The notes under the pieces were generated by a model, which did no database searches, had not been told where the DNA came from, and worked only from the letters and a program-made list of their open reading frames with translations. Shown here piece after piece: positions 50,291 through 59,540 of a DNA stretch of 64,000 nt. The stretch's first letter is position 1, and every line of letters begins with the position of its first letter. Position numbers and translations under genes: made by a program. Origin of the DNA: Chryseolinea sp. H1M3-3. Lineage in GTDB: Bacteria > Bacteroidota > Bacteroidia > Cytophagales > Cyclobacteriaceae. The stretch is taken from the NCBI RefSeq assembly GCF_029360725.1, contig NZ_JARKMY010000001.1, positions 868,001 through 932,000 on the forward strand, written 5' to 3'.

Positions 50291-52270
50291 ATGTTGAAAC
50301 GTACAGCTATCACGTTAATATGCAATGTGCTGTTTATTCTATGCGCTTTCGCTCAAGCCTCGACGGAAAGCGCGAAAGCAAAAAGTAATTCACTCACGCT
50401 TTTTACTGTCAACAAAAAACCTGTGACTGTGGAGGAATTTATTTACCTCTATAAAAAAAATCACCAGGATCCTGGCAAAGATTTTACGCAAGAAAAAATC
50501 AATGAATACCTGGCACTATTTATCAACTTCAAGCTGAAAGTCGAAGAAGCAAAAAGAAGGAGATTGGATACCACACAAGTTTTTTTAAAAGAGTTCAATG
50601 GTTACAAAGATGAACTTCGGAAACCTTACTTACCGGATTCCAAGCTTGTTGACAGCCTTGTGAAAATGACTTATGAAAGGATGCAGGAAGAGATAAATGC
50701 ATCGCACATACTTATCTCCGTAAAGCCCGACGCAGCTCCGGCTGATACGCTGAAAGCGTACTCTAAAATTTCTGAACTAAGACAAAAAATACTGGCCGGC
50801 GAATCATTTGAACGTGTAGCTGAAACGTCATCTGACGACCCCTCCGCAAAAACCAACAAAGGAAACCTTGGTTATTTTACTGCCATGCAAATGGTGTATC
50901 CCTTTGAAAATGCGGCTTACACCACCAAGGTCGGAGATGTTAGCCCTCCCGTGAGAACCCGCTTTGGTTATCATATTTTAAAAGTTTCCGATCGAAGAGC
51001 CAGTCGCGGAGAAGTGGAAGTAGCACACATTATGCTGCGCACAGGAAACACCAAAGAAAATGATAAGGTAAAAGATACCATTTTTAGTATATACGATCAG
51101 TTGCAGGCTGGTATGAAATGGGAAGAGTTGTGTCAACAATTTTCAGAAGACGCCACGTCTAAAGAAAACGGGGGCAAACTCCGGCCATTTGGCGCAGGCG
51201 CGATGGCAGCTGTTCCCGAATTCGAAAAGACAGCCTTCAATTTAGAGAAGCCTGGGGATATTTCAGATCCCTTCCAGACGCAATATGGGTGGCATATCAT
51301 GCGATTGGAACGAAAGATTCCCGTACCCCCATTCGCGGAGATTACAGCGTCTCTGAAGACGCGGGTCGCCCGGGATGAGCGGACTGAACTTTCCAAACAA
51401 GATTTGCAGAACAAGCAACGGAAAGAATATCAATACCAGGAAAATCGAGAAGTAAAATCACGGCTCATGAACTTGGCTGATTCCAGTCTTCAAAAAGGAA
51501 AATGGAAGCCAGTGGTGACCTCGAATTTCGGTAAGGAGGTCCTATTCACCTTGAAACAAAAAAAATATCTGGTGAGAGATTTTACACGTTACGCAGAAAA
51601 AAACCAGCGCAACAATGCGCTTGCGCCAACAAAATACTTAGACCAGTTGTACCAACAGTTTGTGGACATGCACATCGGACAGTTGGTTGAGCGAGAACTC
51701 TTGGACACACAGCCAGAATACAAGTATTTGCTTCAGGAGTACTACGAAGGGATTTTACTTTTTGATATTATGGAGAAAGAAGTTTGGAGCAAAGCTTCTC
51801 AGGATTCAGTCGGTCAACGGTCATATTATGAAGGCCATAAGACAGATTACCAAACGACAGAACGCGCTAAGGCTGTTTTTTATTCGTCGAATAAGAACGA
51901 GTTCAGGACACCCTTGCAGGAATTGATCGCTGACAGTTCAACACAGAAGATAGATGAGTACCTTTTGAAACACAAAATTAAGGCGGAATCAGGATACTTC
52001 AAGAAAGACGAAAGAGCAGTTCTTCAAAAGGTTCCTTGGTCAAAGGGCGTTCATTCGACGGAAAACAACGGAATATATTACCTTGCATGGTTAAAAGATA
52101 TACTGCCCCCCGGTGTTATGTCGTTTGAGGAAGCAAGACCCTCGGTAATTTCGGATTATCAATCGTTTTTAGAGAAAAATTGGATTTCACAGTTAAAGAA
52201 AAAATATTCAGTTAAAGTGAATGATAAAGGCAAGCAATACATATTGCAACAACTTCAGACTAAGGGGTAG
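50291..52270 (+). CDS. Periplasmic peptidyl-prolyl isomerase with two parvulin domains
   Basis: A 659-residue protein; the start ATG 50291 gives a signal peptide (MLKRTAITLICNVLFILCAF) whereas an upstream start does not. After an N-terminal chaperone region come two parvulin rotamase domains at about 137-240 (ASHILISVKP, NLGYFTAMQMVYPFE, FGYHILKV) and 245-345 (VAHIMLRTG, GKLRPFGAGAM, YGWHIMRLE). The remainder is a large helical C-terminus. It should help fold outer-membrane proteins like SurA/PpiD. It is the first of three related genes. Confidence 0.9.
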   Translation: MLKRTAITLICNVLFILCAFAQASTESAKAKSNSLTLFTVNKKPVTVEEFIYLYKKNHQDPGKDFTQEKINEYLALFINFKLKVEEAKRRRLDTTQVFLKEFNGYKDELRKPYLPDSKLVDSLVKMTYERMQEEINASHILISVKPDAAPADTLKAYSKISELRQKILAGESFERVAETSSDDPSAKTNKGNLGYFTAMQMVYPFENAAYTTKVGDVSPPVRTRFGYHILKVSDRRASRGEVEVAHIMLRTGNTKENDKVKDTIFSIYDQLQAGMKWEELCQQFSEDATSKENGGKLRPFGAGAMAAVPEFEKTAFNLEKPGDISDPFQTQYGWHIMRLERKIPVPPFAEITASLKTRVARDERTELSKQDLQNKQRKEYQYQENREVKSRLMNLADSSLQKGKWKPVVTSNFGKEVLFTLKQKKYLVRDFTRYAEKNQRNNALAPTKYLDQLYQQFVDMHIGQLVERELLDTQPEYKYLLQEYYEGILLFDIMEKEVWSKASQDSVGQRSYYEGHKTDYQTTERAKAVFYSSNKNEFRTPLQELIADSSTQKIDEYLLKHKIKAESGYFKKDERAVLQKVPWSKGVHSTENNGIYYLAWLKDILPPGVMSFEEARPSVISDYQSFLEKNWISQLKKKYSVKVNDKGKQYILQQLQTKG

Positions 52271-53147
52271 TCTGGTCTTAAAAAGTATTTTAGCCCTGTT
52301 TATAGGATTTTTCTTTTCCGGATGTGAACTCATTAAAATCAAGGGAGAAAATTCAGGCAGTGATGAAACCAGGCAACCGGCAGCCCGAGTGAATAATTCT
52401 TTTTTGTATAAAGATGAGCTCAATGGTATTGTCGCCCCCGGAGCACCTTCTGAAGATAGTGCAAAACTTGTAGAAGCCTATATTAATAACTGGATCAGAA
52501 AGCAGTTGCTAATACAGGAAGCTGCTAGAAAAATTGATATTAACGAAGCCGAAGTAGAGCGGAAAGTCCTGGATTACCGTTATAGTATTATAGCTTACGA
52601 ATATCAGAACTATTACGTAAACAAGAATCTCGACACCGTAGTGTCGAATGCCGAAATAGAAAAGTACTACAATGATAACGTAGACAACTTTATTCTGAAG
52701 CAGAACATTGTACAGGCTACTTTTATCAAAGTTCCACAAAACGCCCCCAAGACTAATAAAATTAAAGAACTGATTTATTCTGATCGGGAAAAAGAAGAAC
52801 GTGAACTCAAGTCCTATTGCCTCAGTTTCTCGGCCGCTTATCACATTTCTGACTCCACATGGATGGTTTTTGATGAACTTGTTAAGAACTCGCCATTGGC
52901 TGAAATACCAAATAAAATTCAGTTTCTTAAAACTAATCCGTACTATGAAACCTCCGATAATAACTTTCTGTACTTTTTGAAGGTTGATCGTTACAGGATA
53001 TCCGACAACGTTTCACCATTGGAATTTGTAAGAGATGATATCCGGAATATTATTTTAAACAAACGTAAAGTAGATTTGGCGAAACAATTAGAGGACGCGG
53101 TATATAAGGACGCAATGAATGATGACAATTTTGAGATATATAAATAG
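52221..53147 (+). CDS. SurA-like lipoprotein without a clear rotamase domain
   Basis: A 308-residue lipoprotein whose only start, ATG 52221, overlaps the previous gene by 50 bases. A long 18-residue N-region precedes the hydrophobic core and FFSGC (Cys35). The body has SurA-type helical segments (KLVEAYINNWIRKQLLIQEAA, shown here in part, and VSNAEIEKYYNDNVDNF) but I see no parvulin core such as GxGxxGWF. It may be a chaperone-only member of the trio, or a periplasmic partner of its neighbours. It belongs to the same operon. Confidence 0.75.
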   Translation: MIKASNTYCNNFRLRGSLVLKSILALFIGFFFSGCELIKIKGENSGSDETRQPAARVNNSFLYKDELNGIVAPGAPSEDSAKLVEAYINNWIRKQLLIQEAARKIDINEAEVERKVLDYRYSIIAYEYQNYYVNKNLDTVVSNAEIEKYYNDNVDNFILKQNIVQATFIKVPQNAPKTNKIKELIYSDREKEERELKSYCLSFSAAYHISDSTWMVFDELVKNSPLAEIPNKIQFLKTNPYYETSDNNFLYFLKVDRYRISDNVSPLEFVRDDIRNIILNKRKVDLAKQLEDAVYKDAMNDDNFEIYK

Positions 53148-53151
53148 AATA

Positions 53152-54507
53152 ATGAGCACAAAGATCAGATTTCTTGTATTGATTTTAGCCAGTGTAGTCT
53201 GCCTACAAACGCAAGCTCAAGAGCAGGAAACGCAAGGTTTTGTCGTCGACAAAATTATCGCGAAGGTTGACAACTACATATTGCTTAAGTCAGAGTTAGA
53301 GCGTGCCTACCAGGATTATCTTACAAACGGAGGTTCCCCTTCCCAGGAAGCGCGCTGTCAGTATTTAGCCATGTTGATTCGCAACAAACTTATGCTCGCC
53401 AAAGCGGAAATCGATTCGGTTGTAGTATTAGACGCTGAGGTCGATCTGAACACTCAAAACCGTATGGATATGATTTTGGCGCAATCGGGACGAACTGCGG
53501 ATGAACTGGAAGCTTTATATGGTAAACCGCTGGAACAGGTGAGAATGGAACTCCGGGAGCAGATCAGGGAGCAGATGATCGTCAGTAAGATGGAGGATGA
53601 AATGACCAAGGGACTTGCTGTTACACCCGCTGAAGTGAAGCGGTTCTTTCATAAAATACCGAAAGATAGTTTACCGTATTTTTCAGCCTCCGTACAAGTA
53701 GCACAGATCGTCAAGATTGCCGAGGTAAGTGAAGTGCAGCAAAGTAAAACAATAGCAGAGCTGATTGATATCCGCAACAAAATTTTGGCCGGTGAAGACT
53801 TTGCTACTGTCGCAAAAAAATATTCAGATGATCCTTCCGTGATTTCGAACGGAGGGGATATGGGCTGGTCTTCGCGTGGCAGAATGGTTCCGGAATATGA
53901 AGCCATGGCCTTCAAACTAAAGCCAAAGGAAATTTCCATGCCTTTTAAATCTGCGTTTGGAATCCACATTATGCAATTAATTGAGCGACGTGGAAATGAA
54001 TATAATTCCCGTCACATCCTTATTTCACCAAAACCCTCGCAGGATGATTTGAACAAAGCGACGCGTTACCTTGACAGCATTAGAACATTAGTTGTCAATG
54101 ACAGCATAACATTTGAAAAGGCAGCAAAAGAATATTCAGACGATGTAGAAACAAAAGGAAACGGCGGATATTTCAGCGACCGTGAAGGTGGTTTAAATCT
54201 TACGGTCGATGAACTGGATCCGATTGTATTTTTCAAACTTGACTCCATGGAGATAGGCGCAATCTCGGAACCCATTACCTATCGTACGGATGACGGAAAA
54301 GATGCTGTGAGAATATTATATTATAAAGCACGGACGCCTCCACATCAAGCCTCGTTAGAAGCAGACTGGACAAAGATCCAGGCGGCAACATTAAATGAAA
54401 AGAAAGATAAAATACTTCAAAGATGGTTTCAGAAAGCCAGAATGGACGTTTTTATCAATATAGATCCGGCGTATGATAATTGTGGAATATTAGACGAGCG
54501 ACAATGA
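53152..54507 (+). CDS. SurA-type peptidyl-prolyl isomerase
   Basis: A 451-residue exported protein starting at ATG 53152 (signal MSTKIRFLVLILASVVCLQT). The N-terminal SurA chaperone domain (VVDKIIAKVDNYILLKSELE) is followed by two rotamase domains: VAQIVKIAEV with DMGWSSRGRMVPEYEAMAF, and SRHILISPKP with GGYFSDREGG. This is the domain order of E. coli SurA, which guides outer-membrane proteins. The stop overlaps the MoxR start by four bases. It starts four bases after the previous stop. Confidence 0.93.
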   Translation: MSTKIRFLVLILASVVCLQTQAQEQETQGFVVDKIIAKVDNYILLKSELERAYQDYLTNGGSPSQEARCQYLAMLIRNKLMLAKAEIDSVVVLDAEVDLNTQNRMDMILAQSGRTADELEALYGKPLEQVRMELREQIREQMIVSKMEDEMTKGLAVTPAEVKRFFHKIPKDSLPYFSASVQVAQIVKIAEVSEVQQSKTIAELIDIRNKILAGEDFATVAKKYSDDPSVISNGGDMGWSSRGRMVPEYEAMAFKLKPKEISMPFKSAFGIHIMQLIERRGNEYNSRHILISPKPSQDDLNKATRYLDSIRTLVVNDSITFEKAAKEYSDDVETKGNGGYFSDREGGLNLTVDELDPIVFFKLDSMEIGAISEPITYRTDDGKDAVRILYYKARTPPHQASLEADWTKIQAATLNEKKDKILQRWFQKARMDVFINIDPAYDNCGILDERQ

Positions 54508-55472
54508 CAAAATTTGCTTCAGATGTTGATGCAGCCAACGCTTTGGCTGATGGTTACAAAAGACTTAAAACCGAAATTTCCAAGATTGTCATCGGGCAAG
54601 AGGAAGTAGTAAAGCAAGTGCTGACCAGTATTTTTTGCCAGGGTCATTCCTTGTTGGTAGGCGTGCCTGGTTTGGCAAAAACATTGTTGGTACATACCAT
54701 TGCCACTTCACTTGATCTTCAATTCAAACGCATTCAGTTTACGCCTGACTTAATGCCTTCAGATATTGTTGGTGCTGAAACGATGGACAAAGAAAGAAAC
54801 TTCAAGTTTGTTATGGGCCCAATTTTCGGCAACATCATTCTCGCGGATGAAATTAACCGTACACCTCCCAAAACACAGGCGGCGTTGTTGGAGTCAATGC
54901 AAGAGTATGCCGTTACAATTGCCGGACAACGATACGAATTGCCAAGACCGTTTTTTGTATTAGCTACTCAAAACCCAATTGAACAAGAAGGCACGTATCC
55001 ACTTCCGGAGGCGCAGCTTGACCGGTTTATGTTTAACATTCAGTTAACCTATCCATCTTTTAAAGATGAAGTAGAGGTGGTAAAAAATACAACATCCGAT
55101 GAAACACGCTCCGTGAGCAAAGTTCTTACCGGAGAAGAAATTTCATATTATCAACACTTGGTCCGCCGGGTTCCAATTGCTGACAATGTTATAGAATATG
55201 CTGTTACGCTTGCTAATAAGACAAGGCCGGGCATCACAGGAGCTTCTGCGATTGCCAATGACTACTTGGAATGGGGTGCCGGCCCTCGGGCTTCGCAATA
55301 CCTGGTGATGGGAGCGAAATGCAATGCATTGCTTAGAGGCAAGTATTCTCCTGATATCGAAGATGTGCAGGCGATTGCAAAGCCAGTTTTGCGCCACCGT
55401 ATTGTGAGGAACTTTAAAGCAGAAGCCGAAGGAATCACGGTTGACAACTTAATCGAAAGACTAATGGTGTAG
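54504..55472 (+). CDS. MoxR-family AAA+ ATPase
   Basis: A 322-residue AAA+ ATPase. Walker A is GVPGLAKT, Walker B is IILADEINR, sensor 1 is VLATQNPIEQEG and arginine-finger-region GTYPLPEAQLDRFMF is as in MoxR. These chaperone-like ATPases usually activate metal-dependent or von Willebrand-domain proteins. No DUF58 or VWA partner follows; the next gene is on the other strand. I start at ATG 54504, which overlaps the SurA stop (ATGA); an upstream start at 54480 adds eight unconserved residues. Confidence 0.93.
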   Translation: MTKFASDVDAANALADGYKRLKTEISKIVIGQEEVVKQVLTSIFCQGHSLLVGVPGLAKTLLVHTIATSLDLQFKRIQFTPDLMPSDIVGAETMDKERNFKFVMGPIFGNIILADEINRTPPKTQAALLESMQEYAVTIAGQRYELPRPFFVLATQNPIEQEGTYPLPEAQLDRFMFNIQLTYPSFKDEVEVVKNTTSDETRSVSKVLTGEEISYYQHLVRRVPIADNVIEYAVTLANKTRPGITGASAIANDYLEWGAGPRASQYLVMGAKCNALLRGKYSPDIEDVQAIAKPVLRHRIVRNFKAEAEGITVDNLIERLMV

Positions 55473-55501
55473 GGACCCAATGTCTTGGATTAACGTCCTG
55501 G

Positions 55502-58033
55502 CTACTCCAGCCCTTTCGCTTTCATTTTCTTAAACTCGCGGATTCGTCGTGTTGCAGCAACGCCAAATCCAACCATTAGCACCAGCGTACCGATCCAAAG
55601 GACGTTGATAAAAGGTTTTTCCATTGCTTTAATGACAACCCAATCTTTTTGGCGGGTGTTAATACCTAATGAAAATTCGTTGGTTTCCGGATGAATATTC
55701 ATCAGTGTTATCCGAACTCCTAAATCAGAAATTTCGTCAGGAATACGACCGACCATTTTATCTCTTATTAGAAAAATTGGCTCTGCGATATAGTCGCCTT
55801 TTTCACCCTGAATTCGGACACGTGCTTTAACAGCAACGTCCTGATCACCGAGCTCCAATCCAAATACATTGTAGATGCGGTCGACCGATTCCAGAATGCC
55901 GACATAGTCATTCGCAAAAAATTCTTGCGCTTGTTTTACTTTCATTTCTTCTAATTTACTCCACTCGGCTTCTTCTGATGGGTCCATTACAGAAGACACG
56001 TGTGTGTATAGATCGGCCGTTACAGCGCGGTAAATATCGGGCGAGGCCAGTAGCCCACCCATCTCCGGGTTAATCTGCGCTCGCGGAAATAGTTTATATT
56101 TTTTATCGCCTTTTCTAAGTTCGATTTCAAAAAATGTATTCTCTCCTTGCACTACGATTGTATCGTTCTGATTATATTTTTTTGAACCTACCTTCAACTC
56201 GCGTTTGGCAACCACGAGATTTTGATCTTCGGTTTCATGTACATCACTCGTTCGAATAAACCCGCTATGATATCTTGGCTCTAATCGTTCGCCCAGGTAT
56301 TCTATTTCAAATCCCCACATCGTACGCGGTTCGTGAATAAATAGTAATAAATTATCACGATTAAATTCTTCGCTGAACTCTTTTGATATCTGAAGGCCCG
56401 TGTTATTTAAAGAAACCACCCGTGAGTAACCCGCCGAAAACATTACTCCTATCAGCATAAGTCCCACACCTATATGTGCTATGGCCCCACCAGATAACGA
56501 AGGACTGGATTTTAGCAAACCGAAAAGAATCTTTGCGTTTGCGAAAACAGTAAAAAATCCTGCAAGCATCATTAATGCATACGAAAGGTTGAATACTTTG
56601 AAGATGTTGACAGCTAACAAGGAAACCAACAAAGCAGCGGTTGCGGGAATGAACAACTGATTCATCAGCACCTTGCGGTCAATTTTTTTCCACCAGAAGA
56701 ATTGTCCTACAGCCGAAAGTATACCTACGGCGATAGCAAACCAGATTTGGAATTTGGAATAAAATGCAACGGCGTCAGTAGGCGGCGCAAGTTTTTTCTC
56801 AAAACCCAGGTTACTCAGAATCGTGTTAACCACAGGAATAGACGTTCCTGCTAAAACCTGGAATCCCATTAGGCATAGCGTTGTTGCACCGATGAAAATC
56901 CAGAATTCTCTTGAATATGTTGATGCTTCTTTTTCCGTAAATGGTATTTGCTTCCAACGGATTGCTGAAATCACAATTGATCCAATCAGGAAAACAAGCA
57001 GATACATCAATAACTGACCCGATAAACCCAAATCAGTAAAAGAGTGGACAGACGACTCTCCAAGAATTCCGCTTCTCGTCAGAAATGTTGAATACAGAAT
57101 ACCTATAAAGACACTAATCACAAGGATAATGGATGCTTTTAATGCCGTCTCACTATTCTTATAAGTAATCATCGTATGCAACGAAGCAACCAGGATCAAC
57201 CAAGGAACATATACCGCATTTTCTACAGGGTCCCAGTTCCAATATCCTCCAAAGTTTAAGGTCTCGTAAGCCCAATATCCTCCCATCAAGATTCCCAAAC
57301 CTAAGACGCCACATCCTATTAAAGTCCACGGTAAGGCTGGACGTATCCAATCGCTATATTTTTTTAGCCAAAGGCCAGCAATACAGTATGAAAACGGAAC
57401 AACGGTAAGCGCGAAGCCCAGAAATAATGTAGGTGGATGTATTACCATCCAATAATTTTGCAACAAGGGATTTAACCCCTGGCCATCTTTTGGAATAAAT
57501 TCGGGTTGCGCTTTAAAAATCGGGGCATCATGCATAGCCTCACGCAGCAAGATGAAAGGCGAACTCCCGATTTTGAACTCCAAACCCGGTATTACCACAC
57601 CTAAAATCATTGAAGCAAGAAAAGCCTGGACCAGCGAAAAGACCGTCATTACGGGTGCTTCCCAAAACTTATTGGTCAGAATGATAATGATTCCAAGCAC
57701 CGCGTGCCAAAACATCCATAATAAAAAGCTTCCCTCCTGTCCGTTCCAGAAAGTTGAGATCAAATAATACGTTGGAAGTTTCTTATCGGAATAGTTATAG
57801 GCGTAATGATATTCAAAATAATGGTTGGAGATAATCACGAACAGCGTAACGCATATTCCAAGGACGGAGGCGGCATGGAGATAGAAGCTAACTTTTCCAT
57901 TCGATCGCCATGCTTCCTGCTTGACCAGGTCCAAAACCGTGGTAGCTTTCAGGTAGGCAAAAGAAGCGATCAATGCCGATATGAAGGACGTTATAACAAA
58001 AAGGTGACCAAGGTCACCAATGAAATAGTGCAT
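55502..58033 (-). CDS. ccmF: CcmF-like cytochrome c haem lyase
   Basis: An 843-residue membrane protein of the CcmF/CcsA family. The haem-handling WWD motif is GGYWNWDPVENAVYVPW (about 262-278), and QNYWMVIHPPTLFLGF carries a conserved haem-ligand histidine. About fifteen membrane segments are followed by a periplasmic domain at 570-800. It ligates haem to apocytochromes. It is the last gene of the ccm run, and its longer size than the usual 650 residues comes from the C-terminal part. No ccmH is present beside it. Confidence 0.92.
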   Translation of the reverse strand: MHYFIGDLGHLFVITSFISALIASFAYLKATTVLDLVKQEAWRSNGKVSFYLHAASVLGICVTLFVIISNHYFEYHYAYNYSDKKLPTYYLISTFWNGQEGSFLLWMFWHAVLGIIIILTNKFWEAPVMTVFSLVQAFLASMILGVVIPGLEFKIGSSPFILLREAMHDAPIFKAQPEFIPKDGQGLNPLLQNYWMVIHPPTLFLGFALTVVPFSYCIAGLWLKKYSDWIRPALPWTLIGCGVLGLGILMGGYWAYETLNFGGYWNWDPVENAVYVPWLILVASLHTMITYKNSETALKASIILVISVFIGILYSTFLTRSGILGESSVHSFTDLGLSGQLLMYLLVFLIGSIVISAIRWKQIPFTEKEASTYSREFWIFIGATTLCLMGFQVLAGTSIPVVNTILSNLGFEKKLAPPTDAVAFYSKFQIWFAIAVGILSAVGQFFWWKKIDRKVLMNQLFIPATAALLVSLLAVNIFKVFNLSYALMMLAGFFTVFANAKILFGLLKSSPSLSGGAIAHIGVGLMLIGVMFSAGYSRVVSLNNTGLQISKEFSEEFNRDNLLLFIHEPRTMWGFEIEYLGERLEPRYHSGFIRTSDVHETEDQNLVVAKRELKVGSKKYNQNDTIVVQGENTFFEIELRKGDKKYKLFPRAQINPEMGGLLASPDIYRAVTADLYTHVSSVMDPSEEAEWSKLEEMKVKQAQEFFANDYVGILESVDRIYNVFGLELGDQDVAVKARVRIQGEKGDYIAEPIFLIRDKMVGRIPDEISDLGVRITLMNIHPETNEFSLGINTRQKDWVVIKAMEKPFINVLWIGTLVLMVGFGVAATRRIREFKKMKAKGLE

Positions 58034-58117
58034 GCGTAGAAGTTTTAGTGTCTAAGCTTTCCGAAACAACGCAAAGCAAAGTATGTGTGATGTTGTGAGT
58101 GTGCAGTCAACCAAATG

Positions 58118-58522
58118 TCAGACGTTAATCGTTTCTTCCTGGTACTTGGAAGGGCATTTCAAAATAATCTTTGAGGCGTGAAAAACGTCCCCCTTGTAAC
58201 TTCCGATTACTACTACTTTTTCAGATCGTGTAAAATCCGGGGGCATGGGTTGATTATAAGTTACTTCTTGTTCTTTCCCCTCATCATCAACCATCGTGAA
58301 AGAAAAAGATACTCTGTCCTCACCTTCTTTAATACCGATGATATGGCCATTGGGGTCTTTCTTTAACTGTCCCACCACGTGAATTTCTTTTTTATTTCCA
58401 GCGGTAGACATTGCCCATGCCTCACTGAAACCAACATATGTGCTGGCGTCATCTGCTGTTGAAACAATTATGCCTATGGCAACTGCAATAACAATCAACA
58501 AGAATATATGGGATTTCTTCAT
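58118..58522 (-). CDS. ccmE: CcmE haem chaperone, CxxxY variant
   Basis: A 134-residue membrane-anchored OB-fold protein (anchor at residues 5-22). It should carry haem from CcmC to CcmF. The C-terminal haem-binding motif of most CcmE proteins is HxxxY; here it is CPSKY, so cysteine replaces the covalent haem-binding histidine. CxxxY forms are known from archaea and some bacteria such as Desulfovibrio. It lies between ccmD and ccmF. Context and fold support the name strongly. Confidence 0.9.
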   Translation of the reverse strand: MKKSHIFLLIVIAVAIGIIVSTADDASTYVGFSEAWAMSTAGNKKEIHVVGQLKKDPNGHIIGIKEGEDRVSFSFTMVDDEGKEQEVTYNQPMPPDFTRSEKVVVIGSYKGDVFHASKIILKCPSKYQEETINV

Positions 58523-58604
58523 GATGTTTTCGGAGAATTATACGGCAAACTTAGGCACAAATGGCTAAAAAATTAGTGATTTGTACGAAAAACAGAAGCT
58601 ATGT

Positions 58605-58841
58605 TTAATTGGTTTCTTTTTTTTGCCCGGAAACCAATTTCTCTAGTTTTTTCACCTTCCTGTCCATTAAGAAAAGGTAAAAAATGAGTCCAGCAAGGAT
58701 GATTAAAACGATGGAGACTACTACATAGATTTTACCTTCAGCCCTGAATTTATCGGCCATTTCTACCTGGCTTTGGCCATAGACGGGCAGAATAACGAAG
58801 AAAAATAAGCCAGCTGTGAGTAATTTAATGAATCTGATCAT
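58605..58841 (-). CDS. ccmD: CcmD-family small membrane protein
   Basis: A 78-residue protein with a signal-like hydrophobic start (residues 5-21), a short linker and one membrane segment (about 38-58), then a basic tail (MDRKVKKLEKLVSGQKK). The position directly after ccmC, which it overlaps by 17 bases, and the topology fit CcmD, which stabilises the CcmC complex. The sequence itself is poorly conserved, so the call rests on context. Confidence 0.72.
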   Translation of the reverse strand: MIRFIKLLTAGLFFFVILPVYGQSQVEMADKFRAEGKIYVVVSIVLIILAGLIFYLFLMDRKVKKLEKLVSGQKKETN

Positions 58842-59502
58842 GTTGAATATCTAGAATTTTTTCTTCTAACTCCCTTACCTTGATTCTTAATCCCGCAATC
58901 CATACACCAATTAGAAACCATCCAATGACCGCCGGATAAAACACCAAACGCATTTTACTGTCGAGATCGTACATATTAAATCCTGGATTGCCTCCGCTGC
59001 CGGGGTGCATGGAACTTGTCATTCGGGGGATAATAAAAATCAGCGGTATCATCGCGGTGAAGGCAAAGATGTTGTAAACGGCACTCAATCTTGCTTTTTG
59101 CTCCTCATTTTGTATGGAACCCCGAAGAATAAAGTAGGCCAGATAAACCAATAGGGCGATTGCTGCCATGTTTTGTTTCGGGTCGCCATGCCATGGGGAG
59201 CCCCAAGTATAATTAGCCCAAAGCATTCCAGTGACCATTCCCAATATTCCAAAAACCAGCCCAACGTTCGCAAACTCGACTGATTTAGCATCGAGGTTGG
59301 AAGAGGGTTTCAATAAGTAAAGGATGGCATAAACCGAGGAGACCAAAAAAAGCAATACCATTCCAAACCACATTGGTACATGAAAGTACAGGGCCCTAAT
59401 TGTTTCATTCAAGATGTTTAATCGCGGCACATCCAGGAGCAGTCCTCCGATGTGTACATAAAGCAAAAGCGCGATGGCCAGAATTTTGACCCATGTTTTC
59501 AT
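58825..59502 (-). CDS. ccmC: CcmC haem exporter/transferase
   Basis: A 225-residue membrane protein with six hydrophobic segments. The tryptophan-rich motif is WGSPWHGDPKQN and conserved histidines flank it (ALYFHVPMW, RMTSSMHPG). It loads haem onto CcmE. I start at ATG 59502, which gives the usual N-terminus (MKTWVKILAIALL); a TTG 17 codons upstream would extend into ccmB. It lies 38 bases after ccmB. Confidence 0.92.
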   Translation of the reverse strand: MKTWVKILAIALLLYVHIGGLLLDVPRLNILNETIRALYFHVPMWFGMVLLFLVSSVYAILYLLKPSSNLDAKSVEFANVGLVFGILGMVTGMLWANYTWGSPWHGDPKQNMAAIALLVYLAYFILRGSIQNEEQKARLSAVYNIFAFTAMIPLIFIIPRMTSSMHPGSGGNPGFNMYDLDSKMRLVFYPAVIGWFLIGVWIAGLRIKVRELEEKILDIQHDQIH

Positions 59503-59540
59503 ACTCGAGGAAGGTAAGTATTTTAGCTTAGCGCTCACCT

